Of a DNA stretch of 64,000 bases, positions 1 to 12,276 are shown in pieces (the first letter of the stretch is position 1; every line of letters starts with the position of its first letter). A program made the translations under genes and the position numbers. Source of the DNA: Acanthococcus lagerstroemiae (taxonomy: Eukaryota > Arthropoda > Insecta > Hemiptera > Eriococcidae); the NCBI GenBank assembly GCA_031841125.1, contig CM063113.1, positions 55,731,211 to 55,795,210 of the forward strand, read 5' to 3'. The notes under the pieces were generated by a model. It saw nothing but the letters and a program-made list of their open reading frames with translations. It was not told the origin of the DNA and did not search any database.

Positions 1-789
1 GTGATATCTAAAGATACGGAAGGAGGGGGGACCATTTCAGAAATTGGTAGACGAGGTTGTGGAGCAATGAGTTCAGGCTGATTTGCCTCCTTACCGTTCT
101 TTAAAACTGGCACGAATGGTGAAAATTCTACGTATTCGCTCTCTCTGAATAACGTCGCCATGAATGTATGGCAAAAAAAAAAAGTTATCGAACCCTTTAT
201 TCGTGACAGTTTGGAGTCACTTACGGAAAAATTATAAGAGACCTTCATTAAGTAGAATTTAATGCTGAACAATTTTTGTTTGAAAAAAGTGGTTTTCCTG
301 AAACGGATTTTCTTCCTTTTTCCCGAGATTCTTAAGAAAGCAAGTCACTGTGTCGAAATTCAGTTTTTCAGGAATTTTCTTTTCCATTTTCGGTTTGCTA
401 GTCTAATGGTTCTGGTTCATGGACACCAAGAAGAAGAAATGGAAGCTATTACTCCCCCCGAGAGAAAATTGAAATCAAAAGCGCTTATTTACCTCTTTCA
501 GCGCGTAATAACAGAGGGAGAAAACTCGTAACCAAGAAGTCATTCATAATCGTACTAATCCCCGATTTCGGGGACTTATAACCGCGTTTCTCAGGGTTAC
601 CGGTGTCTCCCCTTCTCCCTGAATGATGTTACGTTTTCCTCGAGACTAAAAAAATAGAAGACGAACTACAACGAAGACTTTATTTTCGCGTATTTAAATT
701 TGCCCCCTCCCCCAAGTAGCCTCTTTCATCATAAGAAGTAGTTCAGCAATAAGTCTGCCAATACTTTCCAAACAAAGACCGCTGGATCA
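1..789. other. non-coding, no supported feature
   Basis: AT-rich sequence with short homopolymer runs. The short open frames here have no recognisable motif and no coding-like composition. I see no RNA gene or repeat in this stretch. Confidence 0.5.
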
Positions 790-795
790 CCCTTT

Positions 796-1022
796 ATGTA
801 CAGTTACAGTAGTTTACTAAAACTGCAGGTGCATTGGCTTTGTGACTTGTTTGCTCCTAGTCCGCCTCGCTCTTACACCGAACTCAAGGTTCAAACTGAC
901 AATGGTGCAACAGAGCAATATGGTCTATCAAAGCTGCAACCTTCAACGAATACTTCGGAAAACGAGCGTCACCAAATTTTACTCGGGCTCAGCTGCGAAA
1001 GATCGACAGGAAGATATGCACA
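796..1022 (+). CDS. possible internal exon, unknown protein (weak)
   Basis: An open frame starting at ATG 796 runs up to a good-looking splice donor (GTGAGT at 1023-1028). A pyrimidine-containing stretch ending in TACAG lies just before it at about 789-801 and could serve as an acceptor. The roughly 75-residue translation is hydrophilic and has a mixed, protein-like composition without low-complexity runs, unlike most frames in the window. I recognise no domain. The reading rests only on splice-like borders and composition, so it could easily be chance. A partner exon is not evident within the next kilobase. Confidence 0.2.
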
Positions 1023-2371
1023 GTGAGTTCGTAGGTAGCAGAGCTATCTGCTAGCTATCCAAAGCCATAACCATCTTATTAGCGTATTAACTTGGACCAC
1101 TTTCTCAGCGTAGGGTAATTTATAAAGCTTCTATCTTCGACCGGCACGTAATCCCTACTTTCGATGAAAATTTTCAAATTTCACGCCAACTACCTTACAC
1201 CCCTCCACTTTTCCCGCCTTCCACTTCTGGTTTAATGCTTTCGAAATAAGCATTCTGCAAAGCCGAGGTGGGCCTCGCTGCGCTCTTAAAATATCGACGA
1301 GGTTCGAAGATAATTTAAAAAAATTTTCCACAAGAAAAAAGAAGACGAAAACGTTAACTCAGCTTCTACAGTTACCCGGCGATGTTTTAAATGGCCGCCA
1401 CACCGTAATGGAGAGGCCTCGTAGGCGGAATATCAGTATCACAAAAACTGATGCTACGATTCGGAGTTCCCTCATAAAGTCGAGATACCGCCTGAAGTCG
1501 AATTCATTTCTCAGAGTGGAAGCGAAAAACAACGAGGCTCCTACTTCAATTTTTCCACCAGTATCGGCACGAAAATTTATGGCGTGACTAAAATTTTAAA
1601 TTCGATTACGATATTTATCCGAAAAGTTGAGCAAAAAAACGGTCCGCCTTATACAGCGACGTGTTTTCGGTGTAATAAGTTTTTTCGTTTGCATGCAATC
1701 GACACGGGATTTCACAAACTGCAAGATCCAGACACGAATCTCGGTACAAGATCGACTGACGTATGATCAGGTGGCACAGTTTCGTTCGATTTAGTAAACC
1801 CTCTCTATGAAGAAAGAAAGTACAACATGAGCAAAAAGAGGAGAGCGCGAGAAAAATACATGGATAGGTGTTCCCGCGTGCTTTGATCGAAGTTTATGGA
1901 TGGAAGGTTCAAGGTTAGTCATTTCATAAATTACATTATATTTTATTTCTGGTGCCATATCTATATCTAGATTCCGGTGACCGGCTGACTAGGCAGAGTA
2001 CTCAAGGCAGTTCCTTCTTCACCCCGAAGTTGTGTGCAAGTGTGAATCGTTACTCTCACAACGAAAAAGCGACCCTCTCCTCTCGAAGGTATAGTTTTGT
2101 ATAAATCGTCCTGCCAGGCTACTTTCTGCATATCACGATGCGAGCATCTAACAAACGTCTTTTGTCTCCTACATAACTGTACTTCCTGTCTTTTCGAAGC
2201 CACGTTATTTTTCTTCTTATTCACATTATTTCCTCTCTCTTTTCTCCCTCGATCGGCCAGGTAGAACATCCGTTTAGTCAGCACTCACGAAGATCTCTTT
2301 TATTATCGATCATGTAATATCCGCGCTTTTTCTACTCACTCTCGTATTTTTTTATATTTCGAATGCACTCT
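1023..2371. other. non-coding, no supported feature
   Basis: No coding, RNA or repeat signal was recognised. Short open frames on both strands look random in composition. Confidence 0.5.
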
Positions 2372-2646
2372 CCGAACATCCCACATACACAACGAGCACC
2401 GATCCTTCGCAGACATTGGTGGTAACGTGTCCTGCGGGTATAATGCTTCGTTCCTCAGAAATGGCTGAGAACTCCAAAGCGCGCTATCTATCCACCTCGA
2501 TTGCGGTTGCGATGTTTGTGGGGTAAAAGATGAAACCTGTTCACACACAAGTTTTTCAAAACCTGTTCACCGACTTTCCGATATTAGCAATCGAACGTAC
2601 GTTGCAGTGATGCGAAGAGGGCACAATACTACTCAGCCACAGAGGG
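2372..2646 (-). repeat. tRNA-derived SINE, family A, copy 1
   Basis: This is a degenerate tRNA-derived short interspersed element read on the minus strand. Its 5' end lies near 2646. A box A-like sequence (GTGGCTGAGTAGTATTGTGC) follows there, and a box B-like core (CGTTCGATTGCT) lies at 2586-2597. The body aligns by eye over about 270 bp with copies at 4685-4965 (minus) and 11187-11455 (plus), including the tail segments around GTTACCA and GTGTATGTGG. It is heavily diverged and probably old. It is not a functional tRNA gene, because the cloverleaf stems are not intact. Confidence 0.6.
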
Positions 2647-4384
2647 AACCTAAATAGACTTGGATTAGGTCAGAACCAGCTTTTCATTTCCAAACAATGA
2701 AAGAGTCACTTTGCGATAAAGGTTGTTCTTTTTCAGCCATTTTAATCTACAGAAGTAAATCGGATTGAGATTGAAAATACATCTTTTTATAATCCATGTA
2801 ACATAAAGGTCGAATTAATTGAACTGCGTCTCCTGAAAATGCCCTTTATGGTGAGCAGTTTTTGGCATGAAAGATGGATTTACTTTAATATTTGGAAACC
2901 AGTTATATGAGAAAAAAAATATTAAAAAAATGAAAGCTTCATTTTAGAAATGCGAACTTTCCCCATTGTAACTTCCGGAGTATATCAGTAAGCTCAATAA
3001 TGTTTCCTCAGTACCTAACCTACGGACGTTTACAGATATTCTGAGCCCTTGAGAACCTCTAGCATCGATAATAATATAATCAGACGAGTTTGAATCCGTC
3101 AGTACAACACGTCGCTCTCCTTACACACGAATTCATTTATATGGGAGTAAAATTATTGAGAAATGGATTAATGTTTATTCCATAAGATGTAAGGACTCTA
3201 AATATGAAACTTTACTTTAAATTCCCTGTATACAAGTTTTCATAGCTATGATGGCCGAAAGAGGACCAGCGTTATAGAAAGCACTTTCTTCATGTCAATA
3301 CCAAACTTATGTTGAAGAACAAGCTTAGCAATTTATGTGTAAGTGAACAGGACATCGTAAGCATCATTTTTTAGGTTTCCAAAACCTAGCTGATTAGGAC
3401 ATAAACCTGTCTGGTCCCTTTCATGCTCTTCTGTTCATCATGAAACTGACTCGTGGACATATTCAGTGATTTCATCGATTGCTGCCAACCCCCACCTTTC
3501 TCGAATTAGTTTCCCCACATTCTTCAACTATATACTACCACAAACTAGATTTACAAATACACTATCATTTTAGATATGCTTCGTGATGTTATGCAACTAA
3601 TCTCATATCAGTCTTCATTATTTTGAAATTGTTTAAATGCCCGTCACTCGTTCTGTAAACAGTTATTATTTGAATAGAGAAAGGAGCAAAAGTCTGATGA
3701 AAAGTTATACTTGCCCTTAATGGATACACTGAAGACAAAAACACTTTGAAAAGTCTGGACCAGACGCGGCAATTCAGAATTTTCCCACGTATTGCTCGAA
3801 ATTTTTTCTAAACATAGTAGTGAGGAGGGAGGGGGGGGGAGTTAGACATTCAAACAGCAAAAAAAATATAGTTTTCGATTTAAAATGGCAAACACACGAT
3901 GTGTTTTAAGATAATTACAATAGAACGATTGTTATTTCATGTAGAGCTGAATCACTCTCATGTAGTGCTCCAGCCAGTGAGCACCACCATACTTGCCACT
4001 GGTATGGACTTTTGGTGCGGTAATAATTCTACAGAGCTTTCTGGACCCCTCTGTGTGGATATATGTATACATTCATACGAAGGAGAAGAAAGAATACAAG
4101 AGATGACCGCGAATAAATATGTTTGTACGTCCTGTTCCAAAATTGGAAGAAATAAGAAAATCAACATCGAATGGTGAACGCCATATGTACAGTTGATTTT
4201 GACTGTGAAAATGTTGTGTGATCGTGAGAAAATACACTCAATTTGCAGAACCACAATTTCGAGTGTAACCTATCAGCTGATCTTCATAATCCATAGCTGG
4301 TCTTGAAATATAAGTGAAAGATTAATAACAGTTCTCAAAATTTTCAGTTTTCACAAGCCTCAATACATTGCAACAGAATCTTAC
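2647..4384. other. non-coding, no supported feature
   Basis: AT-rich sequence with a G-rich tract near 3825-3840. The open frames at 3899-4254 overlap on both strands and carry no recognisable motif. Confidence 0.5.
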
Positions 4385-5040
4385 CGAGGCCTAACAAAAA
4401 CTCGAATAGTCTCAGGACATTCGATTAGTCCCTACTGAATACGAATGATTCTTGAAACTGTTCAACTAAACAGCCTTTATTAGTCTTACAGAGTCTGAGT
4501 AAGTCTTACTAGAGTCTTACAATTCAGTCTGAACGAGTCTCAATGAATCAGAGTCCCAATCAGTTTTGACAGATTTTGTACTCATTCTAGCTAGTCTCTA
4601 CGAATTTGTCTTCTTCTAGTGCCATGCTTGTCTGCGGGTGCGAGCGACGATAAAGATCATGTCGCAAAATTGACTAAGCGACCCTCAAAACACACACACA
4701 ACATAGCACTAGGACTACAGATACTTGTGGTAATGCGTTCTCCGAGAATAACTTTTTGTTCCTGAAAACTGGAGGAGAACTTCAGAACACGGTACCTATT
4801 TATCCACTTCAACTGGTACTGCGGTCGCTCTGTTCACAAGGGTGGAAATGAATCCTGTTTACTATAATTCCAAAACCTGCTCACCAGCTTTTCGGAACTG
4901 AGAATCGAACCCGCCACAAGGATACGAAATGGACATGGTACCACTCATTCACAGCGTGACGACCATGGAGTTCCAATTTTAGTCTCAACGAATCTTAATG
5001 TCAGTGAAGTCTCACTCTGGTACGTCTCAAAAAGGAAATA
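4385..5040 (+). repeat. degenerate GAGTCTTA-type short tandem array, split by a SINE
   Basis: Between about 4385 and 4620 the words AGTCTTAC, GAGTCT and AGTCTCA recur every 12 to 20 bases, with drift between units. The same texture resumes at about 4975-5040 after the SINE at 4685-4965, so the SINE may have inserted into the array. The same word family forms longer arrays at 33130-33560 and, in reverse orientation, at 35940-38100. The unit boundaries are loose. Confidence 0.45.
4685..4965 (-). repeat. tRNA-derived SINE, family A, copy 2
   Basis: This is a minus-strand copy of the family at 2372-2646. The box B-like core GGGTTCGATTCT lies near 4901-4912 on the complementary strand, and the box A-like part TGAATGAGTGGTACC lies near 4945. 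The shared body includes the GTGAGCAGGTTTTGG stretch and a downstream GGTGGATA-like stretch. The copy is diverged and flanked on both sides by the GAGTCTTA-type array. No target-site duplication could be defined by eye. Confidence 0.6.
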
Positions 5041-5226
5041 AGTGTTCTCGTATTTACCGAACCTCGTGAAGAGGAAACGCGTTCGGCTGTGGAGGACCTG
5101 AGATTTCCAAGCTAGTGCTTGGAGAGTGCGAACCTCGGTCAGTAGGAAACCCCACGGTGGCTCTGGCAGGACGTGCGCACCGGAAGCCGCGCAGCGAAAT
5201 GGGGGCTCGGGCCAGCCTCAAAGCGT

Positions 5227-5342
5227 CTCTCCGGCCACTGATGCGATACTCGAAAGGGTAGTTTCCGAGGCCGGGGGTGCGGTGTCATAGGGGCCACTTT
5301 GCCATACGTGCATCGCCATACGTCCCACCACATCATCTACCG
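5227..5342 (+). repeat. conserved 116-bp segment, inverted copy of 47470-47589
   Basis: This segment matches the reverse complement of 47470-47589 closely, including 36 identical bases from 5232. The surrounding block (5090-5345) is richer in G and C than its neighbours. On the minus strand both copies can be read as a short peptide stretch (VAPMTPHPRPRKLPF and onward). The four base differences seen inside that stretch all fall at synonymous third positions. A one-base length difference breaks the frame further upstream. Whether this is a repeat, an old coding fragment or both is open. Confidence 0.6.
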
Positions 5343-6901
5343 TATTTCAATCGCTCCAAAGGTAAGAGTAAATTCAGCAAATATATGCACTTGTTGCTGA
5401 CATCTTCACAGATTATCTGTTCTCCAAACTTCTTCATATCCCAGACGATAACCTTAACGTGAAGGAAAACTCAAGGTACTTACCTGCAGTGTTCGACTCC
5501 CTCTAGCTCTAAGTCATTTTATCTGATCCTCATTGCCCGGCTGCCACATTTTCTTCGACTGAAACAAAGACAGTAAATAGTGAACGTTAATTTCGAAGAA
5601 GGTACATGTACCACTAGGCGTGCTCTATTCGATCAAATGAAAATTCGTAATCTAAGATTAATTCTCTGCGGAGTTCTTGTGTCCGTATACCGTATTAGGG
5701 TGGTAATTAAAAGAAAAAAATAGACACAATATTTCAGGCAGATTAAATTTTGAATATTAATGGCTTCACAACCGTTAATATTCAAAACGTAGCCAGCGAA
5801 AAACAACAAAATAATCCGAAAAAATAATATTATTTAAACGCGATCCTCAGACAAATCCCTTCAGCGCGAAAATGTATAAGAAAACTGGCGAAAAAGTTCC
5901 ATAAAAACGAGAGAGTTCGTTTCTGGATTACTGATACACTCGTCTACTCACACAGTCTCACTTCGATGTATTATCGGGGTTGAAAAATCTAGGTATACTT
6001 TCTCTCGCTTTCGAACATGATAAAAGCATTTTTATTATTATTGCACCCCAATACACGAATGGACTCCCCGAAGTCTAATTTTGGAATATATATAAACTTT
6101 ATGAAAGAGACTAAAGTATTACGCTGGAAAAAAATGCCGCGTTTAAAACGGTTGATGGAAATGGAAAAATCCCATTTTGAGGAACGTCGAAATTTCATTA
6201 TGAGAAAAAGTGCACTCATTGAAATCAGGTAGCTGGAGAGTCTCCGGCAAAATTCTATCCAAAAATGAAGCTCGCACAGAGGGAAATATTTATTTTTTGC
6301 TCAACGATGATTTAATTTACATCGGGACTTGTTTTTAAAGTACGCGACAAAAGTGGCGATCCCCAAGAGTCTCTGCTGCGAGAGAATATTTTTTTATTTA
6401 AATGGACATCACGTAGCTTCAATTTAACCGGTACAATGGAGTCGCAGCCTGCAGCCTGCGGTCAGACTACTTGCTCTTTTTTTTTCGCCGACTAACTCCA
6501 AAAACGCGGTATAAGTGGGTGGTTCGGGGGAAAGTGAGTGGGCATCAGCTCGCGCGATTTCCAAAAATAAAAGCTCCGACGAAAGTTTTTCGCTTCTATA
6601 CATCTCTACCTACCTACTTTTTTTTTTATTTCTCTCCGTTGAAAATAATGTTAGAACGAACAAGTTTTCAGTATTAAGGACGACGCTTTTTGTGTACGCT
6701 GTAAATGACATTGTTTCGTATTATTACGCGGCAAATTGAAAATATGCTTTTCTCCGGTACATTTCACCGGAGAGCTGCAAAGACTCGAGAAGACGAAGCA
6801 CCGAGTCCGGGAGGTAGGGGCTGCCGTTTTACAAGCTCGAACACTTTACACAGCGCTTCGAGCTTTTTAGACTGCAAACACTTATACGTATATACTATAT
6901 A
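5343..6901. other. non-coding, no supported feature
   Basis: AT-rich, with the simple tract TTTTTTTTT near 6475. No domain was recognised in any short open frame, and no tRNA or repeat was recognised. Confidence 0.5.
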
Positions 6902-7622
6902 GGGTAGGCAAAAATTTTTTAATTTTTGAAAAATGTTTCGCTCCAGTGACTAAATTTGTTTGTTTTGGTCCAAACACTAGCCAGCTAAAATATTTTTGAA
7001 GTAGAACTATTTTTTGGGCCGCGCCGAGTGGACAGAGATTAAGTTGATAAACCACAAGATTTCAAATTTTTCATGTCTCAACCCCATGTGGGTCATTATT
7101 GGTGAGAACTACACTTGACATAACCCCAAATATGAATTTCGCGACTCTAAAAATCCCATTTTCGATATGCGTGACAGCATTATCTGTAATTATAAGGATT
7201 CACCCCCTTGATAGAACTTCTAAGGTGGGGATTAGGATCCAAAATAAGTTCACAAGTGCCTATGAAAACCGAGTAAACAATAATTTTCATGTTTCTATAT
7301 GCTTTCTGCGATCTTTAATGAACACGATTCAAAAAAGTACGTAGACAACAACGACCATCGATCTTAAAAATTAATTTTCGTAACATTTTCAAGAAACACA
7401 CAATCCGTGCATCTAGTTTTTTTGATAAAACTTGATTTTTAGAAATTTTCAAAGCAAAATTGTGGCTGTTCTTATGGAAACTCATATGTTAAATTTAAAC
7501 TTACCCTAAAAATTTTTTGCTACATTCCAGAAAAATTTCCTGTGATGGGTTCTTAAATTAGAATGAATAAATTTAGTCACTGGAAGTAAAACATTTACGA
7601 AAATATAAGATTTCGGACCACC
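6902..7622. mobile_element. non-autonomous inverted-repeat DNA transposon, copy 1 (721 bp)
   Basis: The left end (GGGTAGGC, then TGTTTCGCTCCAGTGACTAA) matches the reverse complement of the right end (GGTGGTCC, then ACTTCCAGTGACTAA) over about 60 imperfect bases. The interior matches 21190-22560 in several blocks, for example around GCATTATCTGT and GAGTAAACAATAATT. The second copy has the same termini, so the two define a family. No transposase is visible and the superfamily cannot be assigned. A target-site duplication is not clear. The head of a tandem-array repeat starts 18 bases downstream. Confidence 0.6.
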
Positions 7623-8065
7623 TTGAAGTACATACTCGTACAGTGTCTTTCGAGAATTTCATCATTTTTTTAATCGCAAAGTCGAACTGACAAGGTGAAC
7701 AGGAATTTTCAAGAGCTAAGGTCAAGTTAATTTCCGGGCGATAAAATGTCCCGGTCCTAAAAGAGTGATTATGACATATTAACAGTTTTGGAATTAAAAA
7801 GGAAAACTTATCGAAAACAAAAAGTATCCGAATAAAGTTTTTGTAGGTTACTTTTCTCGAAAATCTAATCAGTTTCTGACGTAACCTCGATTTAGGCCCC
7901 TAATTCCACTTTTCTCCTTCCTGCTTGGAAAATGACTTTCCTGAAAAAACTGAACGAAGTATCAGAATACGTGTTTCTTGGGTTCCTGATTCCGAAAATT
8001 CAGATAGATTTTTATTTAATTTTACCCCCCCCCCCCCGCCGGGCGTCAACTTCCGAATCTAAATA

Positions 8066-8839
8066 CAGTAGGCGCCGGTTAATCCGGACACTTTCGGCCT
8101 AAAGGTTTTTGTCCGGATTAACCGACATTCGGATTAACCAACATTTAAGAAACAATTAGAATCCAATTAATTTTCGGAATAAAAATCTGTAAGTGTAGTT
8201 TGTTTCAAAGGAAAAGTGGGGTTTAACACATTTTCTAGGGAATTTAACATTGTAAAACAATTATCATGTACGTCATGCTCTTCGATAACCCTTCTCAGAG
8301 TATCTACAGCCTTCAAGTATTCTTTTCGTGTGACTGGAACTCTTTCTTCCACTTCTTCCTCTTCTTCCTCCATTGTCTCTAAACTTGGACCAGGTTCAGT
8401 GACTGAATTGATGATGTCTGTGTCATCCATAACATGATACACAGGTAAATTCTCGTCAATAACAATCCATTCACGAAACTCAGCATCAGTGGGAGCATTG
8501 ACTATCGGGAAGCTGATCATATTTCAACAAAAGCGATTTTTTTTGTTCGACAGTTAAATCAGTACGTTTTCGAGGAGCCATTTCACAAATACACGTCAAA
8601 ACATTCACCAGAATACTAAAATAAAATCTATTAGAGACAGAAATTCGTGACCGAAGATAAGTTTTATCGGCAAAACCACTTCATTTCAAGATAATAATGT
8701 TCGGATTAACCGGTTACTCCGGACGAATTAAGCGGCGGGAAATGTGTGTAAAACCTATATTTGAATTGGAACTTGGCTAATTCGTCCGGAATAAACGGTA
8801 TTCCGGATTATCCGTCGACGGTTTAAGCGGCGCCTACTG
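8066..8839 (-). mobile_element. Tigger/pogo (Tc1-mariner superfamily) internal-deletion derivative
   Basis: A 774-bp element starts with CAGTAGGCGCCGGTTAA and ends in the inverted complement (CAGTAGGCGCCGCTTAA), with TA on each side (8064-8065 and 8840-8841). These are the terminus style and TA target duplication of pogo/Tigger elements. Inner CGGATTAACC words recur near 8105, 8118, 8702 and 8800 as subterminal repeats. Inside, on the minus strand, lie the first residues and the C-terminal tail of a Tigger-like transposase, so the middle, including the catalytic DDE domain, has been deleted. It cannot move on its own, but the ends look well kept. It sits inside the tandem array 7640-10400. 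Confidence 0.9.
8167..8581 (-). pseudogene. Tigger/pogo-like transposase remnant (N-terminus joined to C-terminus)
   Basis: The minus-strand ATG at 8579-8581 opens a 31-codon frame beginning MAPRKRTDLTVEQKK and continuing to YDQLPDSQ. This resembles the start of the psq/CENP-B-type helix-turn-helix of Tigger proteins, and it ends at TGA 8486-8488. A second, shifted frame from 8520 to 8167 carries 117 residues that look like a Tigger C-terminus: DDTDIINSV, an EEEEEEE acidic stretch, a segment like KALDTLRRVIEEHD, and the terminal KQTTLTDFYSEN. The rest of the DNA-binding region and the whole catalytic core are absent. The join lies near 8490-8500. A functional transposase is excluded, but these ends make the family assignment firm. 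Confidence 0.85.
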
Positions 8840-10400
8840 TATCATTAGATTTTTCGGGTCGCTGATTTCGAATAGATTTCTGATCCGACTCCATATTGAA
8901 CTCCCGTATTCCAGTTAGATTCCTTCAAATGAGCAAAATTGATCCACCTTGGACGATCGAACAAAATGACCGCAATATGATTTACTGGGTTGCTGATTCC
9001 AAAAATCCGATTATATTTCTAAACCGATCTGGATTTGCGTCCCAAAATCAACTCTTTCCCTTTTAAAGAGACCGGCTTGCCGCCATTGGTGAAGAAATCA
9101 ATTTAAATTGGGTCAAACTCCTGATTCGATGCCAATCTGGCTCTTCTAAATCCAAATTCGACCCCCTCAAATATGTAGGCAAGATTGACCGGACTAGAAA
9201 AATCGAGCTGAGTATCAGAATTACTATTTCTAGAGTCCCTGATTTTAAGTTCCAATCCTCGTCTCGATTTGGACCCCGACTTTTTTCTTTTTAAATGTAC
9301 CAATTGGACTTTGCTGAAAAAGTATCAGCATAGGATTTTTTCTTAGGTCACTGATTTCGATATAATCTGATCAGATTTTGTGCAGACTCCTTCTTTAAAC
9401 GGGAAAAATAAACCCGACATTGAAAATAGAAAAACTATCAAAATTCGGGTAGTTGAAGTGCTGAATTGAAAATTTCAATCACGTCTTAAATCCCAAGTAG
9501 AGTCCTAATTTGACTTTCTCTCTCTACAAGAGCGTTAAATCGTGTTTGTTTCGTGAACAAACCGAACACAGCGTCAATCGAAATAGCAGTTTTTTGGTCG
9601 CTAATTAAGAAAATTTAATCAGATTTCTGAACCAACCTCAATCTAGGTTTCAAAATTCACATCAAACCCCTTGATATGGGCAAGATTGACCCGACTTGGA
9701 AAACTGAAGAAAGTATCGAAACAGAAACTTTTCAGGTTCGCAATTTCGAAAATCTTATCAGATTTCTGATCCGATTCTAACTATTCGCAGACATGAAAGA
9801 ATGAATGGAAAATAACACGACTTGAGTGGTTGAAATCAATATCGAAATGATTGCTTTTTAGGTCGGAAATTTCACAAATAATCTAATCAGATTTCTAACC
9901 AGACCTAATTTTTTGATATTTGAAAAATATTGATCCAACATTGAATGAGCGAACATCGGCCCGATTTGGAAACCCGAACAAAGAATTAAGAAAATAAGGC
10001 TGTTAAGGTTGCTGGTTTTGTAAAGCCAGTCTGTTTTATGCTCCGATTCCGATTTGAGTCATAACATCCAAAGTTGATTCTTGAAATAAAAACGAATAAT
10101 TTACCTAAACCAGCTTTTTTGGAATTCTCAGTATGAAGCAACACATTAGTCATGACAAAGCCTTGATTTCTATTCCCGAAATGAAAAAAGACTTGATTAA
10201 CTCTATTCCACCAATTGAAAAATTATTAAAAAAATAAAAATGCTCGGGATCACCGAGTTTCAATATCAAAATAAATTTTTGACTTGGTCCTCTCAGTCAC
10301 CAAATTTTGAATTCTACACTCGAAAAGGGGACATCAAATTCACTTGGTTTGAAAAGCTGAACTGATCATGAAATATTAGCTTTACCTTTAAGGAGGGGTT

Positions 10401-11186
10401 AGTGATTTTGAGCATTGCGTTAGAGTTCAAGTTCAGCCTTCATTTTAGCCCGTAGAGTCAAAATTCGTTAGGAGATTGTTAACTTGACTCGTCCTAGAAA
10501 ATAAAAAAAATGTCACACAAGGAATTTTGTTCATTTCTCATGGGAGTTTTAATATCGCCTCATTCAGGATCCACATTCAACATCTCGTTGTTAAAAAAGG
10601 ACAATTATTTCAAATAATTAAAATTAGAAATTATCTTCACGATAAACCGAGTGAAATCATGGAATTTCCCTCTCCCCTGTCTTGGGTTTTCTACATTACA
10701 CAGCGAGTTAAGACGTTTTGAAACGGGAGACACTTCGTAGCAAAAAATTGGCTACCGGTTCACCATCAAACGTCATTTAGATGAAGTGGGCGAGGGAAAG
10801 GGCTATCTCCATTTTTCTGAGCGGGAAACGTTACGGGGATCTAAGTTTCTGGATCCGAGTGTTAAGACCTGATTCCTCATAATTTCTTCAGTTTTGTGTT
10901 TTACAAAGTCGATTCTCACTACCCATTTGATAAAATAACTGTCTCCAGCTGGTTTATTTCCCTGACGATCAGTTACAAAAAGGTCTCAAGAAGGGGCAAA
11001 CGGGGACATTGTACCGCCCTGTATTTTCAAGAAATAAATTATTTATTCAAAAACCGTATGCTTTTCTCCTGAAAATCGGTCCTGTCACCCTCTGGAGTTA
11101 TCTTACCCCACCTGAAAAAATCTGTTGCCACCTACAATAGTATTCCTCGCAGTCCATCTTCCTTGAATTAGGTAATATAATAAATT
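10401..11186. other. non-coding, no supported feature
   Basis: No coding or repeat feature was recognised after the array fades out. The open frame at 10527-10721 has no motif. Confidence 0.45.
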
Positions 11187-11455
11187 CTCAGTCACTGAGT
11201 GGCCAAGGAGTAACGTGCCCACTTCGCATTCCTTGTGTCTCAGGTTCGAGTCCCACCAACGGTGAAAAGCCAGTAATATTGGAATACCCCTCTCCACTAA
11301 TATCCTAGCAAACACAGTGCCTACAGTATTAATGAAGGTGGAAACACAGCGTGTTCTGTAACCCTCACCAGTTCACACGAACAAGGCATTACAATCGCAG
11401 GGCGTGTTACCAACAGATCAGAAAGATTGGTACTGTGCGTGTGCGCGTTGTAGAC
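11187..11455 (+). repeat. tRNA-derived SINE, family A, copy 3
   Basis: This is the best-kept copy of the family, on the plus strand. The box A-like TGAGTGGCCAAGGAGTAACG lies near 11195-11214 and the box B GGTTCGAGTCC at 11243-11253, spaced as in a tRNA. The tRNA-unrelated body continues to about 11455 and includes GCGTGTTACC and GTACTGTGCGTGTGCG, which match copy 1. The 3' end is not sharply defined. The tRNA part does not fold into a complete cloverleaf by eye. Confidence 0.65.
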
Positions 11456-11837
11456 AACTCACTCAATGTAATGAAACACGTGGCTACTAAGCGAACTGCA
11501 GCTGCTCACTCTTCGGCACAGAGAAGGAAAACTCTAAAACGCAACAATACCATGGGGAAAATAACGGCAAACTACCCCGACTAATCTGCCCAGGAGAACT
11601 GTGCGTCAGAAACCGCAATCGCCAACATTCGGCATCGAATATGGCGCCTGAAGAGAAAAAAACTCTCAGGGTTTTCTCTCTATACTAACCTTCAGTGTCA
11701 TCAAAACATAATGCAAGACTTCAAAAACATTTGCCTAAACGTGCTCTCCATATTTATGGAAAATATTTACATTCGCAGACAACAATATTAAATATTTAGC
11801 ATAACGTGTTGACTTCTCCACTAGAAAAGCCCTATAA

Positions 11838-12276
11838 GACATTTCCAAGAATATTTTGAGATAACAAGCGGTACTTTGTTGGAAAGCATAGTACTACGTG
11901 CCAGAAACAACCTCCTAAAAATCCCACTCCCAAATGCTGTGTGAAATTTTCTGTGGCTCATTAAAGCCCTCCCAATTTCAGTTTCTGACTTATATCTCAG
12001 AAAATTGGAACTCTAGAACAAAATGTTTCAGAGAAAAAAGATTCCTCATAAAAATTGCTACAAACGTGATATCACATGTTAACTTAGGTCTAATACTTAG
12101 CCTACAATCACCGTTCAAAATTGGACAACTTTAAAAAATTTGGAACAATTGACAAATTATGGGGAATATCTTGACAAAGGCGAGCTATAGGGGAAATTGT
12201 TTGAAGCAAAACAAGATAATTCATAAAATGTGCCGTAGAATGGACCTTTAGTCTAGCCTAGACCTAATTGTTTGCA
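11838..12276 (+). repeat. left arm of a long inverted repeat
   Basis: About 435 bases match the reverse complement of 13855-14288 along nearly the whole length. Examples are GAGATAACAAGCGG, ACAACCTCCTAAAAATCCC, ATCACATGTTA and GACAAATTATGG. Mismatches and small gaps are spread throughout, so the arms are old or have evolved separately. They may be the ends of a foldback-type element or two opposed copies of one repeat. No coding potential was recognised. Confidence 0.75.

Larger units (their letters stand above)
7640..10400 (+). repeat. head-plus-array repeat, decayed ~125-bp tandem units
   Basis: A head-like sequence (ACAGTGTCTTTCGAGAATTTC at 7640-7660) resembles the heads at 16023, 44575 and 58842. 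It is followed by a long decayed array whose landmark is TTTTTGGTCGCTGATTTCGAAAA, then ATCAGATTTCTGATCCGA. Landmarks fall near 7975, 8855, 8985, 9228, 9335, 9588, 9730, 9853 and 9998, giving steps of about 107 to 145 bases or twice that. Subtracting the 774-bp insertion at 8066-8839 leaves a step of 106 between the first two landmarks, which fits a continuous array. No coding potential was seen in the units. Confidence 0.6.
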
